DNA of 64,000 nt, taken from NCBI RefSeq assembly GCF_019399895.1, contig NC_091883.1, positions 1,406,377-1,470,376 of the forward strand. The letters run 5' to 3'. Below, piece by piece: positions 1 through 9,930 of this stretch. The position numbers and the translations under genes were made by a program. The notes under the pieces are model-generated. The model ran no database searches. It saw only the letters and a program-made list of their open reading frames with translations, and was not told where the DNA came from. The stretch is from Cardiocondyla obscurior. Lineage: Eukaryota > Arthropoda > Insecta > Hymenoptera > Formicidae. Every line of letters begins with the position of its first letter. Within the stretch, counting starts at the first letter, position 1.

Positions 1-890
1 GAGCCGATTCCCATCGAATCCTTTTTGGATTTTTCTCCGGCTGCTTGAGCGAGGCAGTGGCGAAAGCCGGGAAAGCGAACCAATAAGGAAAATGCCCGGT
101 CGATACTCCACCGGCGCTCTACTACGTGTACCATATAAGTGTCTGTCCCAGGGGTAGGCGGTCAGGGTACATCAGATAAGAAAACCCGGTCCCAGAATAG
201 AGCGCTATTATGTTTCCTATAAGTGGGCAACCCCGGGGAAGCGCAGCCCTACATATACATGTATATATCGAAATATACCCTCACATATATATATATACTT
301 ATATAAGGAGATAAGAAAAATATCAGGCTGGCCCGCTGCTCGTAACCGCAGAAGTTGTAATTATACAATATACCGATGCTACTACCGAAAGAATGCGAAA
401 CACGCGGCCGGCTTCCTGCTCCAAATTGCTCGACCGAGCTCCCCTAAATCCGACAAGATAAGACAGCGGCGCGCATCCACCGAAGAAAGAGTGTTTACTG
501 TTATCTCAAATTCATAGACGTGGCTTTTTACGAGGTCTTAATTAACCGAGAAGTTCCTCGGACTCTTTCTTGTCTCGGGCAACGATAATCTGCAACGCGA
601 GCGGATATCTGAGCGAAAAGAAACGCGCGCGTTCGTCGAACGGCTGCTCAACAACACGCTGGGAAAACGACGGGAAAGAGAAGACCGTGTAAGAAGTAAC
701 TCGACAATGAACACTTTCGTACTCGGAGCTGTTCACGTGAAATATTTGACGTACGTTACTTTCCTCTCGACGTAACGTTTCCCCGGCGTTTTAATTAACA
801 AAGAGTTGATAGCCCTGATCCTCATCTACGTTCCTACCCGTCTTTTCGCGGCATTCTCCCATCAGGCATCCTCGCGGTAATTGGAGCAAT
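1..890. other. Noncoding DNA, mixed composition
   Basis: No gene is recognisable. GC-moderate sequence is broken by an AT-rich run of alternating T and A at about 248-305. A 10-bp palindrome, TTCACGTGAA, sits at 732-741 and contains the CACGTG core used by many bHLH factors; a single site of this kind is weak evidence of function. A 64-codon open frame on the minus strand (542-736) resembles no protein I know. Confidence 0.6.
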
Positions 891-2150
891 CCTATCTAAA
901 ATTCTAGGCACGATGCAACGCGAGAGAAAGAAAGTGGACGAGAAGGAGGGAGATAAATAAATGTCGAGTTAAATGATGTCGACGGTACCCGACGAGTGTG
1001 GCAATTATACAGTTGTGGCGCACCGAAAAGAACAGGAAAGAAACGAGAACGCGGAGCAGTTGTGGTTCGGGACGGGTTTCCTCCGCCCGACCACCGCCGA
1101 ATCTGATTTAAAGATAACGCTGGGCGAGATAAGTAAGCAGTCACGAGAAGGAGTATTTATTGCTATCTGGGGCGCCGCGGCGGGACGTATGCCCCAGTGT
1201 TTTAATGAACAAACGTTTAATCAGCAGTTCCGTAAACTACCGGACGCTTTATCAGTCGGTCACGATTTGGCCCTTTGGCCAATTGGCTTCCGTCAGTTCA
1301 CCTAATCGATTTACCGATGTCTCGCAATACCGCGTTTACTTATTCACATATGAAGGCACATTTCACCGGAATATATTCCGGAATATTTGCTAACGATTTT
1401 ATGCTAAATTACATATTAACGTCGAAATTAATAGATGAGTTATCAATAAAATAACACCTAGCGCAATTATTGCATAAATAGGTTTACAAAATGTAACAGC
1501 TGCAGCAAAAGTTAACGGGGCCGACAATTTATATCGGTGTAACATAATTAAACGCGTCACCCCGAGTAATGTCGTGACGTTTAGTCACCGCACACGTGTA
1601 CGCAAATTCCAATTTTAATTAGCAAAGTTATACCCTCCCCATCGACTGTGTATCGACAAAGTTCATCGGTAATCCCCGATATGCAGGAGGGGTCCGGCTG
1701 CTTTATGTAATACTAATTGGCAGAGTGGATACTGCTGTTAACAGTTACGCGACGCTTTGCGTAATCGCCTTGCAAATGCCGGTCACGAGTTCGCCTGTAG
1801 ATATCCCAATGCACAATAGAGGACACGTGTACGTATGCACGTACGTATGATGCACCTATAAACGCATCACCGCCAGGTGGAACGAACGGATAGTCAGGAA
1901 ATGTGTCATTCCCTGCGGAGGCTGGCAAGGACCTCTGCCGCCGCCGTCGTCCTTACCGCTGCAGTTACCCTGCGGAGAGACTCTCGCGGTGAATAGAACT
2001 TGTTCTATAAAACTATCTCGGACGTCCTGCAGCGTGTCCCGGAGCGTCACGGTTGGGGACGTATCGGCCACTTTTAGCTCGCACGGGATCGTTCGCGGGA
2101 ATTATCTGCCTTCTGTTAGGCTTTGACGATGCATAACTCGGCATAACTCG
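891..2150. other. Noncoding DNA, GC-moderate
   Basis: Overlapping short open frames occur on both strands between 896 and 1393, with no recognisable domain and no convincing splice context. A purine/pyrimidine-alternating stretch at about 1822-1850 repeats an ACGTATG-type word. 1920-2060 is locally GC-rich. I see no gene here. Confidence 0.6.
1366..1381. repeat. 16-bp perfect palindrome
   Basis: CCGGAATATATTCCGG reads the same on both strands, and GGAATATT follows at once at 1379-1386, so the half-word is partly repeated. A factor that binds as a dimer could use it, but AT-rich DNA generates such palindromes by chance at an appreciable rate. Confidence 0.6.
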
Positions 2151-3330
2151 CGAGTAGCATGTTATAATTTATCGCGAACTTGTCATATTATCAATTTTTT
2201 GTGTTAAAAAATGTTTTTTTTTTTATTTAATTTTTCAATAATTACAGATAAATGCAAAATTTCGTAAATACTTTTTGAATTTGATAAAATAAGAATAAAA
2301 ATATTTAATTTGTACATACATATGTCTGTAAGAAATACTTTAGTCTCTTTTTTTTTTTTTTAATTATTAAATTGAGTTAAATCGAAGCGAGGTGATTTCT
2401 GATTAATATTAATATCTGTTCTATATGACAAGTTGCACTTTTCATATTCACATTTGTTTGGAATAATTGTATTTGCCTACGCTACGACGCAATCAGTACT
2501 TCTTTTACTCCCGAATGTATTCTGTTGCGCTGGAATTTACTAAGCCGCGCGGGCACACGGCATCGCATAATGCATTTTGTATGCAACTTTCGTAGTATTC
2601 GTAGTGCGACACTTCATCATTTCCCGGGCACTACATATAACTTCAGAGGCAACTAGAAGGATACATGGACCTAGGGAAGTACGTGGTATAAACATGAACG
2701 TAAGGCGAGTATCCCGGAGAGAGAAATGAAGGCTACGCAACGAAATTTGTGTAATGCTCAGTCGGATAACTATCTCTACTTCGCATTTAACGAATGAATT
2801 ATGACGTATTAGCATAGTAAAAACCGTTTTACATTTGTTACTTGAAGAACTTAAATACGTTTTAATATTAATCGAAAATATGCTTCGTACGTCTATCGAT
2901 AAAAAAAAAGAAAAAAAAAAAAAAATCTTATTTGAAAGTGTATCCTTCTCAAGATTTGTGGCCATTATGAATTTTTTAAGTGCATTTTTTAACCGTATGC
3001 TTAATGACTTCTAATCGTAATCGAGATATCTAATTAAAGCCGTTCACGAGGAGGCACATTTTCTTCGGCTACATTCGAGGCATAATTTTATCGTAAATTA
3101 GTACTTAAAATATCTCCCAAATGCGTCATACATAACTCACGGCCGTCTTGTATCTAATGGACTGTAGAAAATAACCCGCCGACAATAAATTTACAACAGA
3201 CACCCATTCGGAACGGGGCGGTGTAAATTCAACATAGCCTTCCCATTTAGGGCATAAAGTAAATTCGGCCCACACAGCCCTATCTATAAATTTAACGGAT
3301 GGTCCCGGCGATTACTCGTATATTTTCTCA
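2151..3330. other. AT-rich noncoding DNA with homopolymers
   Basis: Poly-T tracts lie near 2214-2225 and 2348-2362, and an A-rich tract lies at about 2901-2925. A 141-codon minus-strand open frame (2540-2965) runs through the A-rich tract, which gives a phenylalanine-rich string. It has no domain and is best read as chance. Confidence 0.65.
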
Positions 3331-3470
3331 ACTGTACGGAAGTAAGAACGATGGATCTTCAGTCGACACGTTCCATCGCTAAACTGTCGATCGTAAGACT
3401 TACAGTTCAACCAGCAGCACATCGCGATGTTTTACCGTCTATAAAATATTTTACGCCCTTGTGGTTTCTT

Positions 3471-3488
3471 CCCCTCCCCCTCCCCCCC
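3471..3488 (-). other. Potential G-quadruplex (minus strand)
   Basis: On the minus strand the tract reads as G runs of 7, 5 and 4 separated by single A residues, enough guanines for four tracts. Very short loops favour a stable quadruplex. Formation and role are inferred. Confidence 0.45.
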
Positions 3489-3861
3489 TACACCACCCGC
3501 CTCCTCCTCGCTTTCTCGCTCTCTTTGCGATGCCGCGCACCTCAGGTTACGACGAAACGGCTCGTATACTCGGTTTAAGCCCGAAGCTTGATGCGGAAAC
3601 AACGTAAGGCGTCTTGATTTAGTACCGGCGAGTACTGCGATTTTCCTCATTACCACGTTCATCGTCGAAATCCCGGCATTAATCTCAAAAGGACGTACAA
3701 CGAGAGTTCGGTCCTTTGTAGCTACGCAATCTGCTGGGATAAAGATCTGATGGAATCGTGCCCTCCGTGGGACCCACTCCACGGGATACTCCGTCACGAG
3801 GTCCAGATCTGTCCCGGTGATTATTAAACTTAACAAAGAGGCATAAAAGTAAAAAAGTAGA

Positions 3862-3873
3862 GGGGGGGAGGGG
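3862..3873 (+). other. G-run tract
   Basis: Seven G, one A and four G on the plus strand. This is borderline for an intramolecular quadruplex. It lies about 380 bp from the opposite-strand G-run at 3471-3488. Confidence 0.35.
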
Positions 3874-4660
3874 ATTCGTGCTGGATACGCCTGTCGGTCA
3901 GGAATGCGCGCCGCTGCGGGATGAGCTGTGATTCATCCAAGAAACGAGATCGAAATTTCCGACAAACCGGCGCATGCCTAAACACTCACGTGGACCTTGT
4001 CTACGGCGTTATCATCCCATCAACGCGTCATTAAACATCTCACGTCATGTTTCGCTCCAAATCCGATTCTCGGCGGCTCAGGAACTGGATAGAAAATCTC
4101 GGGCATGCTTATCCCTCGGAAGCGTTAGGGTAGCAAAATTATCGGTGACCCGGACACGCCGGAACGTGAAAGATATTGATATTAGGGATGAAATGCGCGG
4201 TGACTTTTCGAGGATTGCGACTGGCGGGATGACGTTACGGTATTTTCTCACCTGTGCAATCGGGACGGGTCGGAAAGAGAAGAGGAGATTTTGTGGGCGC
4301 GAGAGACCAAAAATCGGCATCTCTCGGTTCGCCCGGAGGGCCACGAAGCCGCTTAAGACCGGCTAAGCTGCTTACGGAGCGGACTGCGCGCTGATACTCG
4401 GTGCGACTTGCCGTATGTATATGTATATGAAGCATTCGGAATACTAAAGCAAGCCGATCCTACTCACCGACCGGTTCTCCTCCCGGAGAGGAGCATCGTT
4501 AACACCGTGGCTTACTCCGAAAGCCACTTTACACTCGCGTGCGCGTTAACCTACCGCACCGAGTCCACAAATTCGCGGCCTTGAGACCGTGAATACTTCA
4601 ACGAATAACATCGGTGAATTTATTCAAGATTATGCAGAACGACGGTACTATTAAAGCGCC

Positions 4661-5070
4661 ATCGCGTCATCATTTTTCGCTGCGTTCTTCCTTTGATCCT
4701 GCTTGCTCGCGCCGTATGAGAAAAAAGAAAAAAAAAAAAATTACACGAATTAACTTTTGTTTCGCGTAGAATTTATTTAGTGAATAGAATGTCTCCCTTA
4801 TTGAATGAACAATGCAGTCGCTCGTTTAATAAGTTCAATTTTATGTGATTACTTTTTTTTTCCTTTTTTTTCGTGTATTTAATTAGCTGAAAAATTTTTT
4901 AACGATTCTGTGTGTTTCACAAATATTACGGTGATTTTAATAAATCTTGTATGCTTCACTTTTTATTGATGTAAAATATTGTACTTTTATGCATTATGTA
5001 TACAATCAAGAGAACATTTTTCATATCATTTAGAAGAAAGCGGTAATTCTATTTTTTTTTTTACGATGTC
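4661..5070. other. AT-rich noncoding DNA
   Basis: A-rich and T-rich homopolymers lie at about 4720-4741, 4853-4870 and 5051-5062. No open frame, RNA gene or splice-like structure stands out. Confidence 0.65.
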
Positions 5071-6780
5071 ATTTACCGCGCAGTAGATCAACCTTGGCAA
5101 GGTTTATAAGAGCCGACACTTCCGCTTGCTCCTTTCGCTCACGGACGATCTGGAGATGTCGACTTTTTCCTCTGTCGCTGCCTGAAAGATATGAAAAGAG
5201 CCGGGCATCAGTCATCCCCGAAGTCGCGCGGGGCCAAATTGTCGCATCTTTGGTTTTTCTAGAGGGAAGCGCGCGGCATAATGGAACAGAGAGGAAGCTT
5301 GAGTGCCCACGAAAAAGGGCTCTTCGCGGTTGTATCCCTTTAGTCCGGCCACCCCTCGACTGTCACTCCGAATCAGTCGGTCTCTTTCCCTCTCATTTTC
5401 TTTAGCTCTCGCTCCGAGCACTGTCGCGATACCGATCTGGCATGAAAAGTTACATCGGTTCCCGTGCTGACAATAACGTCTCTTAATCTCCATGGGCGGT
5501 TTAGTCACACTCGAGAATGCAGGTTCACGGAAAGGGATGAGTATGATTCATCGAGGCATCGAAGCTAATACCAATGCGGATTGATGCCATCTTGAAGTCG
5601 GAATCCGTTAGAACTAATCTAAAGAAACGATCTCGATGTCGAATAACATCGTCGATCACATTATTATTCGTTTTATGCAACGTCCGCTCGCCCGTCTCGT
5701 GGCCGCACCTTACGATTGATATCGGTGTATCGATGTAATATTACAACGAATAAACCGTGGTAGCTGGCTCGGCTGATCAATCACTTGTTTGCTCTTCAAA
5801 GAGGAGGCAAATGGATTATTAAGAATCGGACAATCTTCTTAACAGAAATATAATAGCGCATTAAAATCATTGAATTTGAATGAAGGTAGAAATAGATACG
5901 GATATTTAAAAAGATATATGTTTTAAGATACCAAGTACGATAAAACGTACCTACATTTTCATTGTTACTTTATCGCCGGCGTAACGAAAAAAAAAGAAAA
6001 AAAAAAGAAATTATAATACCGCGGATATATATTTAAATATTATTAAAGCATTCAGAAAATTAAAGCGAACGTACAAGTACATGTCTTTCGCTCAGGTCAA
6101 TTTACTGCGTAATTGCGAGTTTGGCGAGCCAATTATTCGAATCGATAAAGTGCTCCGGGATCTAAAGATCTCTAAGGATCTTGAAATTGGTCTCGCGAAT
6201 TCGGTCGGAATAAATTGCGCGCCGCGCGTACGCCAGAGACGATCGAAATTCCCATGAAGGAGCGAATCGGAAATGGGAATGACGTATAAAGGAGCCAGAG
6301 CACGTAGGGTCAGTTTGCCAGGCAAGGCATATCCTGTACCGTGAAGAATCTCCGGCAAATCTTGTGTATGTCCAGCTCGTCACATGACCCTGCAGTCTCC
6401 ACCTGAATACTGATCGCTGTCCTTCCGGAGACTCAGGAGACGCTTTGCGTCCCTTTGTAAAATCAGTAGCGAGCCTTCAGACTCCTTTTACTCCGGACAC
6501 AAGCTCGTTTCCCGAGACCCTTTATAGTCGCATACCTTTATGTCGTCTTCTCATCCGCTGTATCTTCAAGTATGGGCGCGCGGGGGTCGTTACGTTTCGC
6601 CGTTACCACCGCGGCCACCGGGAGAAATAAGAAACACGCTTTTTGAATTAGCGTCTTACGCGCCCGCGAGCTTTTTGCGAGTAGACGCGGTAATAATAAT
6701 GTCCCGTGTAGTTCCATCTTGCGTGCGCCAGCACTTACGTAACCAGCGTTACGTAACCATGGAGAGACATGGACTGTAAA
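5071..6780. other. Noncoding DNA, mixed
   Basis: GC-moderate DNA at 5090-5510 and 6090-6780 flanks an AT-rich middle. Short open frames in opposite directions at 5094-5508 and 6092-6383 have no recognisable product. The most regular element is the pair of TTACGTAA sites at 6735-6759. Confidence 0.6.
6735..6759. promoter_or_regulatory. Two TTACGTAACCA sites, 14 bp apart
   Basis: The 11-bp word TTACGTAACCA occurs at 6735-6745 and again at 6749-6759. The core TTACGTAA is the palindromic site of PAR-type and related bZIP proteins (insect Vrille and Pdp1; vertebrate E4BP4), with the usual form (A/G)TTACGTAA(C/T). The second copy matches that form fully and the first has C at the first base. Identity outside the palindromic core suggests a short duplication or a paired-site element. 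Function is inferred. Confidence 0.35.
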
Positions 6781-7250
6781 AGAGATTCAGTTATAATGTT
6801 AAAAATGAGATATTAAATATGGAGCTCTCTCCGTGCAACTTTACTACTTTCTAAGGAATATGAAGGAAAAAGGGCTACAGATTTCGAGTAGTATGTAATT
6901 TTATCTTGATTTTCTTCAGGAAAATATAAAAAAAAAATTTTAATATATGGCGAGATATTAGCATTTATACGTCGAAAAGGAAGAAGAAGCGTGCATAAAG
7001 TTTCCCGTTCGTAGGAGGTCTAATTTTATAGGCTACTCCGTGACGTTAAAAGTTTCATAAATTCGCCGTACAAATTCAATTTACGAAACGCCGCATTTAA
7101 AAGTAGATCAAGAGCCATCCCGCGGTCCGTTGCAATTTTATCGTGGTTCGTAATGCATCGACCAATCGTTACACTTAAGAATTAAATCTAGTGGCGTCGT
7201 TAAACCCGAGGAGGATCGGGGCTAGTCTCCGACGATATAGCCGGCTTAAT
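6781..7250. other. AT-rich noncoding DNA
   Basis: A short A tract lies near 6929-6937. There is no persuasive open frame and no structured repeat. Composition rises in GC toward the island that begins near 7250. Confidence 0.6.
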
Positions 7251-7960
7251 ATCCTTGACGTAAATAGATTACCGTGGTGGCGGGTCGGGTTAGACGGGGC
7301 GGCTCTCTGCCGGCGGGAGAACGCGGAAGCGCGATAGAGCGAGGGAGCCTCGTGGAAGGATCTCTATGCAAGAGGAGAAATAGAGAAAGAGCGGTTCTTT
7401 CGAAGGAAAATGCAGAAAATTCGTCGCGCAGACTGTGCGACGGCGGCGAAGCATCGGCTAAGAGGGTAGCCGACACGGGGGTGGGCTTGCTGATAAGAGA
7501 GCACCGTAGGAGCTGGCACGCTTTGACAGCCAGTAAATTAAAGTATATTTCCACGACGCTGGGAGGCAGATGCACTGTACGCGGTAATCCGAGAGATTCC
7601 CCGAGAGCAGAGATGAAAGGTAGACACGAAAAGAGGGAATTTTTTATCAACGGAATCGGCATGCCGTTAGAGCTGAGTATAGCCGAGGGGGAGCTGGAAA
7701 ATCATGTCCACCTGGGCGTAGGAGCCATCAGCCAGAAGAAATGGGAGAGTAAAAGGAGTTGTCAGAATCAGATGAAGAAGGGAAAGGGGAGGGGAAAAAG
7801 ACTGCGAAGCACCCGACGCGTCCGATGGATTTCGCAAAAGCGAAAGAGGGAAATCGATGGCGAAGCTTCAAGAATACAGAATCCCCGCTCCGGTCGACCG
7901 AGGATTATCGCCCAGAAGTAGAAAGGAAGTTGCGCCGTTCTTAATTGGGTAATTACGATA
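7251..7960. other. CpG-rich, purine-rich island with longest open frame
   Basis: This island holds the longest open frame in the window, 7274-7921 plus, about 215 codons, with an overlapping minus-strand frame at 7246-7662. The plus-strand translation is rich in Arg, Lys, Gly, Ser and Glu, as expected of purine-rich DNA. It shows no domain, signal peptide or membrane segment. The start is a non-ATG codon in the frame as scored, another reason for doubt. It could be an untranslated first exon or promoter island, but no donor or acceptor makes a clear gene model. Confidence 0.4.
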
Positions 7961-8270
7961 ATTTGCGCGTCGCGCGCGCCCGCACGCAGGCGCCGAGATC
8001 AATTGCGGATTAAATATATTCCTGTCTCCGTTAACTTTTGAAAATCAGAGTCGGTTGAGTTATTCCGGTAAAGTTCGCGCAATTATTTCTCCGATACGAG
8101 AAGATCGCTTTTCCGGCGGCCTCGCGCGCGAAACAGCTCGTTAAAAATTAATTGCCGATTTGACGCGGCGATATATTCGCTTTAACAGCCGATCGCGAGT
8201 ACATTACTTTTACTGTTGTTACTAAGTAGGTACCTGCTTTCTTTTAAGCTACGCTATCTGTTTCCTCGGC
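7961..8270. other. Noncoding DNA, CpG-containing
   Basis: CpG-containing DNA leads into the tandem duplication that starts at about 8272. There is no open frame of note. Confidence 0.55.
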
Positions 8271-8271
8271 A

Positions 8272-8545
8272 GATTCGGCAGCTGACCGTCGCGGTAGTGT
8301 TAGTACGTGCGTGTGTTTACATCGGCCGGCAGTTCTCGCGTTTTCTAAGTCCGCATGGTGGAGGACGCGCGGGCGGCGGACAGCGAGAATGTTTTGCTCG
8401 GCGAATTCGGCAGTCGACCGCCGCGATAGTGTTAGTACGTGCGTTTGTTTTCATCGGCCGGCAGGTCCTCGCATTCCAAGCTCGCAAGGTGGAGGACGCG
8501 GCAGGAACCGGTTTGCCAGACGAATTCGGCAGTCGAGCGAGCTTT
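8272..8545 (+). repeat. Tandem duplication, two copies plus a fragment
   Basis: A CpG-rich unit starting near the word TTCGGCAG occurs at 8274, again at 8406, and begins a third time at 8525, so successive spacings are 132 and 119 bp. Shared words include GTGTTAGTACGTGCGT (8298 and 8430), CATCGGCCGGCAG and GGTGGAGGACGCG. The copies differ by substitutions and small indels. Two overlapping plus-strand open frames (8216-8551, 8311-8652) cross it, but their repeated peptide is probably a by-product of the DNA duplication. Confidence 0.8.
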
Positions 8546-8571
8546 GCGTAAGGTCAGAACCAAACATTAAA

Positions 8572-8929
8572 CAAGTACGCGGCGAAAAAACGTCTAGACA
8601 TCTATTTAGATACACGGTACACGCTGGACAAAAATTATACGACCGATACTAGACAGATTTTGTTTCCTTTTCTTTAAATGACAACCTAATTTTTTTGAAG
8701 ATAAAATAGCTGAATGAATATTTACTGGGGCTACTCTTTATTTGTCGTAACAAATCATTTTTATAAATTACACCGAAAAGAAATATAGTTGTTAATTTTT
8801 TTATTAATTCGATTGTTACTCGATTCAACTCAGAATGCGCATTATTTCAATTTTTTTTTTTTTTAACAGCCGATCGCGATAGGTAGCATGCGAGACTAAA
8901 CGCCCGGTTAAGAGGCCAAACGTCCTGGT
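8572..8929. other. AT-rich noncoding DNA
   Basis: A T tract lies near 8850-8864. Nothing else stands out. Confidence 0.6.
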
Positions 8930-9930
8930 ATTACGGTGGGACGTTGCGGTAATATAGGAACTTTGCGAGTAAGAACTTCTTCCTCGTTCGTTTCCCATCC
9001 AAACTCGGCGTTGTTAGAAATTCCCGAACGACCGCGCCGTACTTTCCTTGGGTATAGGCGACGTTTCTCTCTTTGAAACATGTATCAGTATATATGTATA
9101 TATGTATACCTCCGCGTTTCCCCTCATCATCGGAAGAATAGACGGGATGCATTCACGTAGCGGCAACTGCCAGCTCCGTATAGTATGCACGTTCTCTTAT
9201 CCCCTTCCCCGTCTGAGTTACTCGCAGTTTGATACTTCCTTTTTCCTCTAGTTTCGCGCTTATTGCTGGAACGAGCGAGCGCGACGGCGACAGGCGACGG
9301 CGACGGCGGCGGTTCGAGCCTCAGGCAATTCCTGAACTCCGGAACTGGGATGTTCCTCTGGATACGAACGCGCGCGCGCCCACGCAAAACGAAGGGTTTC
9401 TCTTATCTGTTTCTCCACATTTCTCATCTGCACGCTCTCGTCCTCTCTCCTTTCCTCTCTTCTTCTTTCTCTCGTTGCTCCAAGACGTGGCTTCGTGCCT
9501 TTCTTTCGGCTTCCGTTCGCGCTTTTAGAGCTCACTCTCATCCTCTTTCGTCCTCTCGAATACTTGAAAGATTTCCCTGCCGACCCGTTGCGGCGAGTAA
9601 ACACTCGCTATTCGCGGCTACTCGCGGCGGACTCGCGCTGAAAGAGGAAGCGCCGTTGATGATGGCTCTGAGATTATTTCCGCGGTGAGATTCGTTGAAA
9701 TGAGCGGCTTTGTGCGGGTGTAAGTAAAACTACCCGCGGAATTGCGCGTTTATGTGGCGTGATAAAACCGCGTTTGCGATTGCGATACGCGAACAGTTTG
9801 TATTGTTTTTCTTCTCGGCCAGTAACGATTCCTTGAAGCGTCGATTAAGATCAAACAGCTGCTTCCGCGCATTTTTGTCGAGCACGTTCTCCACGATGTG
9901 ATTTATGGTTGCGATAACCGGAACTGATAG
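8930..9930. other. CpG-rich island, pyrimidine-rich; possible promoter or first exon
   Basis: The stretch from about 9180 to 9700 is CpG-rich with a pyrimidine bias at 9400-9560. Open frames run on both strands (9263-9688 plus, 141 codons; 9260-9604 minus, 114 codons), each low in complexity and without a domain. Two donor-like sequences close the island, CCGCG|GTGAG near 9686 and GTGTAAGTAAA near 9718. An untranslated first exon transcribed on the plus strand is therefore possible. Without an initiator or a downstream exon this stays a weak inference. Confidence 0.35.
9281..9313. repeat. GGCGAC-type hexamer repeat
   Basis: A short imperfect run of GCGACG/GGCGAC words. The same hexamer recurs in the islands near 26492-26511 (reverse orientation) and 58631-58671. 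Confidence 0.6.

Larger units (their letters stand above)
3331..4660. other. Noncoding DNA, GC-moderate, G-run clusters
   Basis: The region has several open frames on both strands (3432-3836 minus, 3974-4366 plus and its overlapping minus counterparts), none with a recognisable family. Two C/G-run clusters are listed separately. A TATAAAAT word at about 3440 has no supporting initiator or transcript-like sequence around it. Confidence 0.55.

Noticed and set aside
3440..3447. TATA box
   Set aside because: TATAAAAT words are common in AT-rich DNA; no initiator or exon-like sequence lies at the right distance.
7862..7874. Heat-shock element, GAAGCTTCAAGAA
   Set aside because: Three alternating pentamers are present, but such a match is expected about once per 100-200 kb by chance, and there is no promoter context.
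7274..7921. Longest open frame, about 215 codons, as a protein gene
   Set aside because: Basic, low-complexity translation that follows the purine bias of the DNA, non-ATG start as scored, an overlapping open frame on the other strand, and no domain or splice context.
9263..9688. 141-codon plus-strand frame in a CpG island
   Set aside because: An opposite-strand frame of 114 codons overlaps it, both are compositionally biased, and neither resembles a known family.
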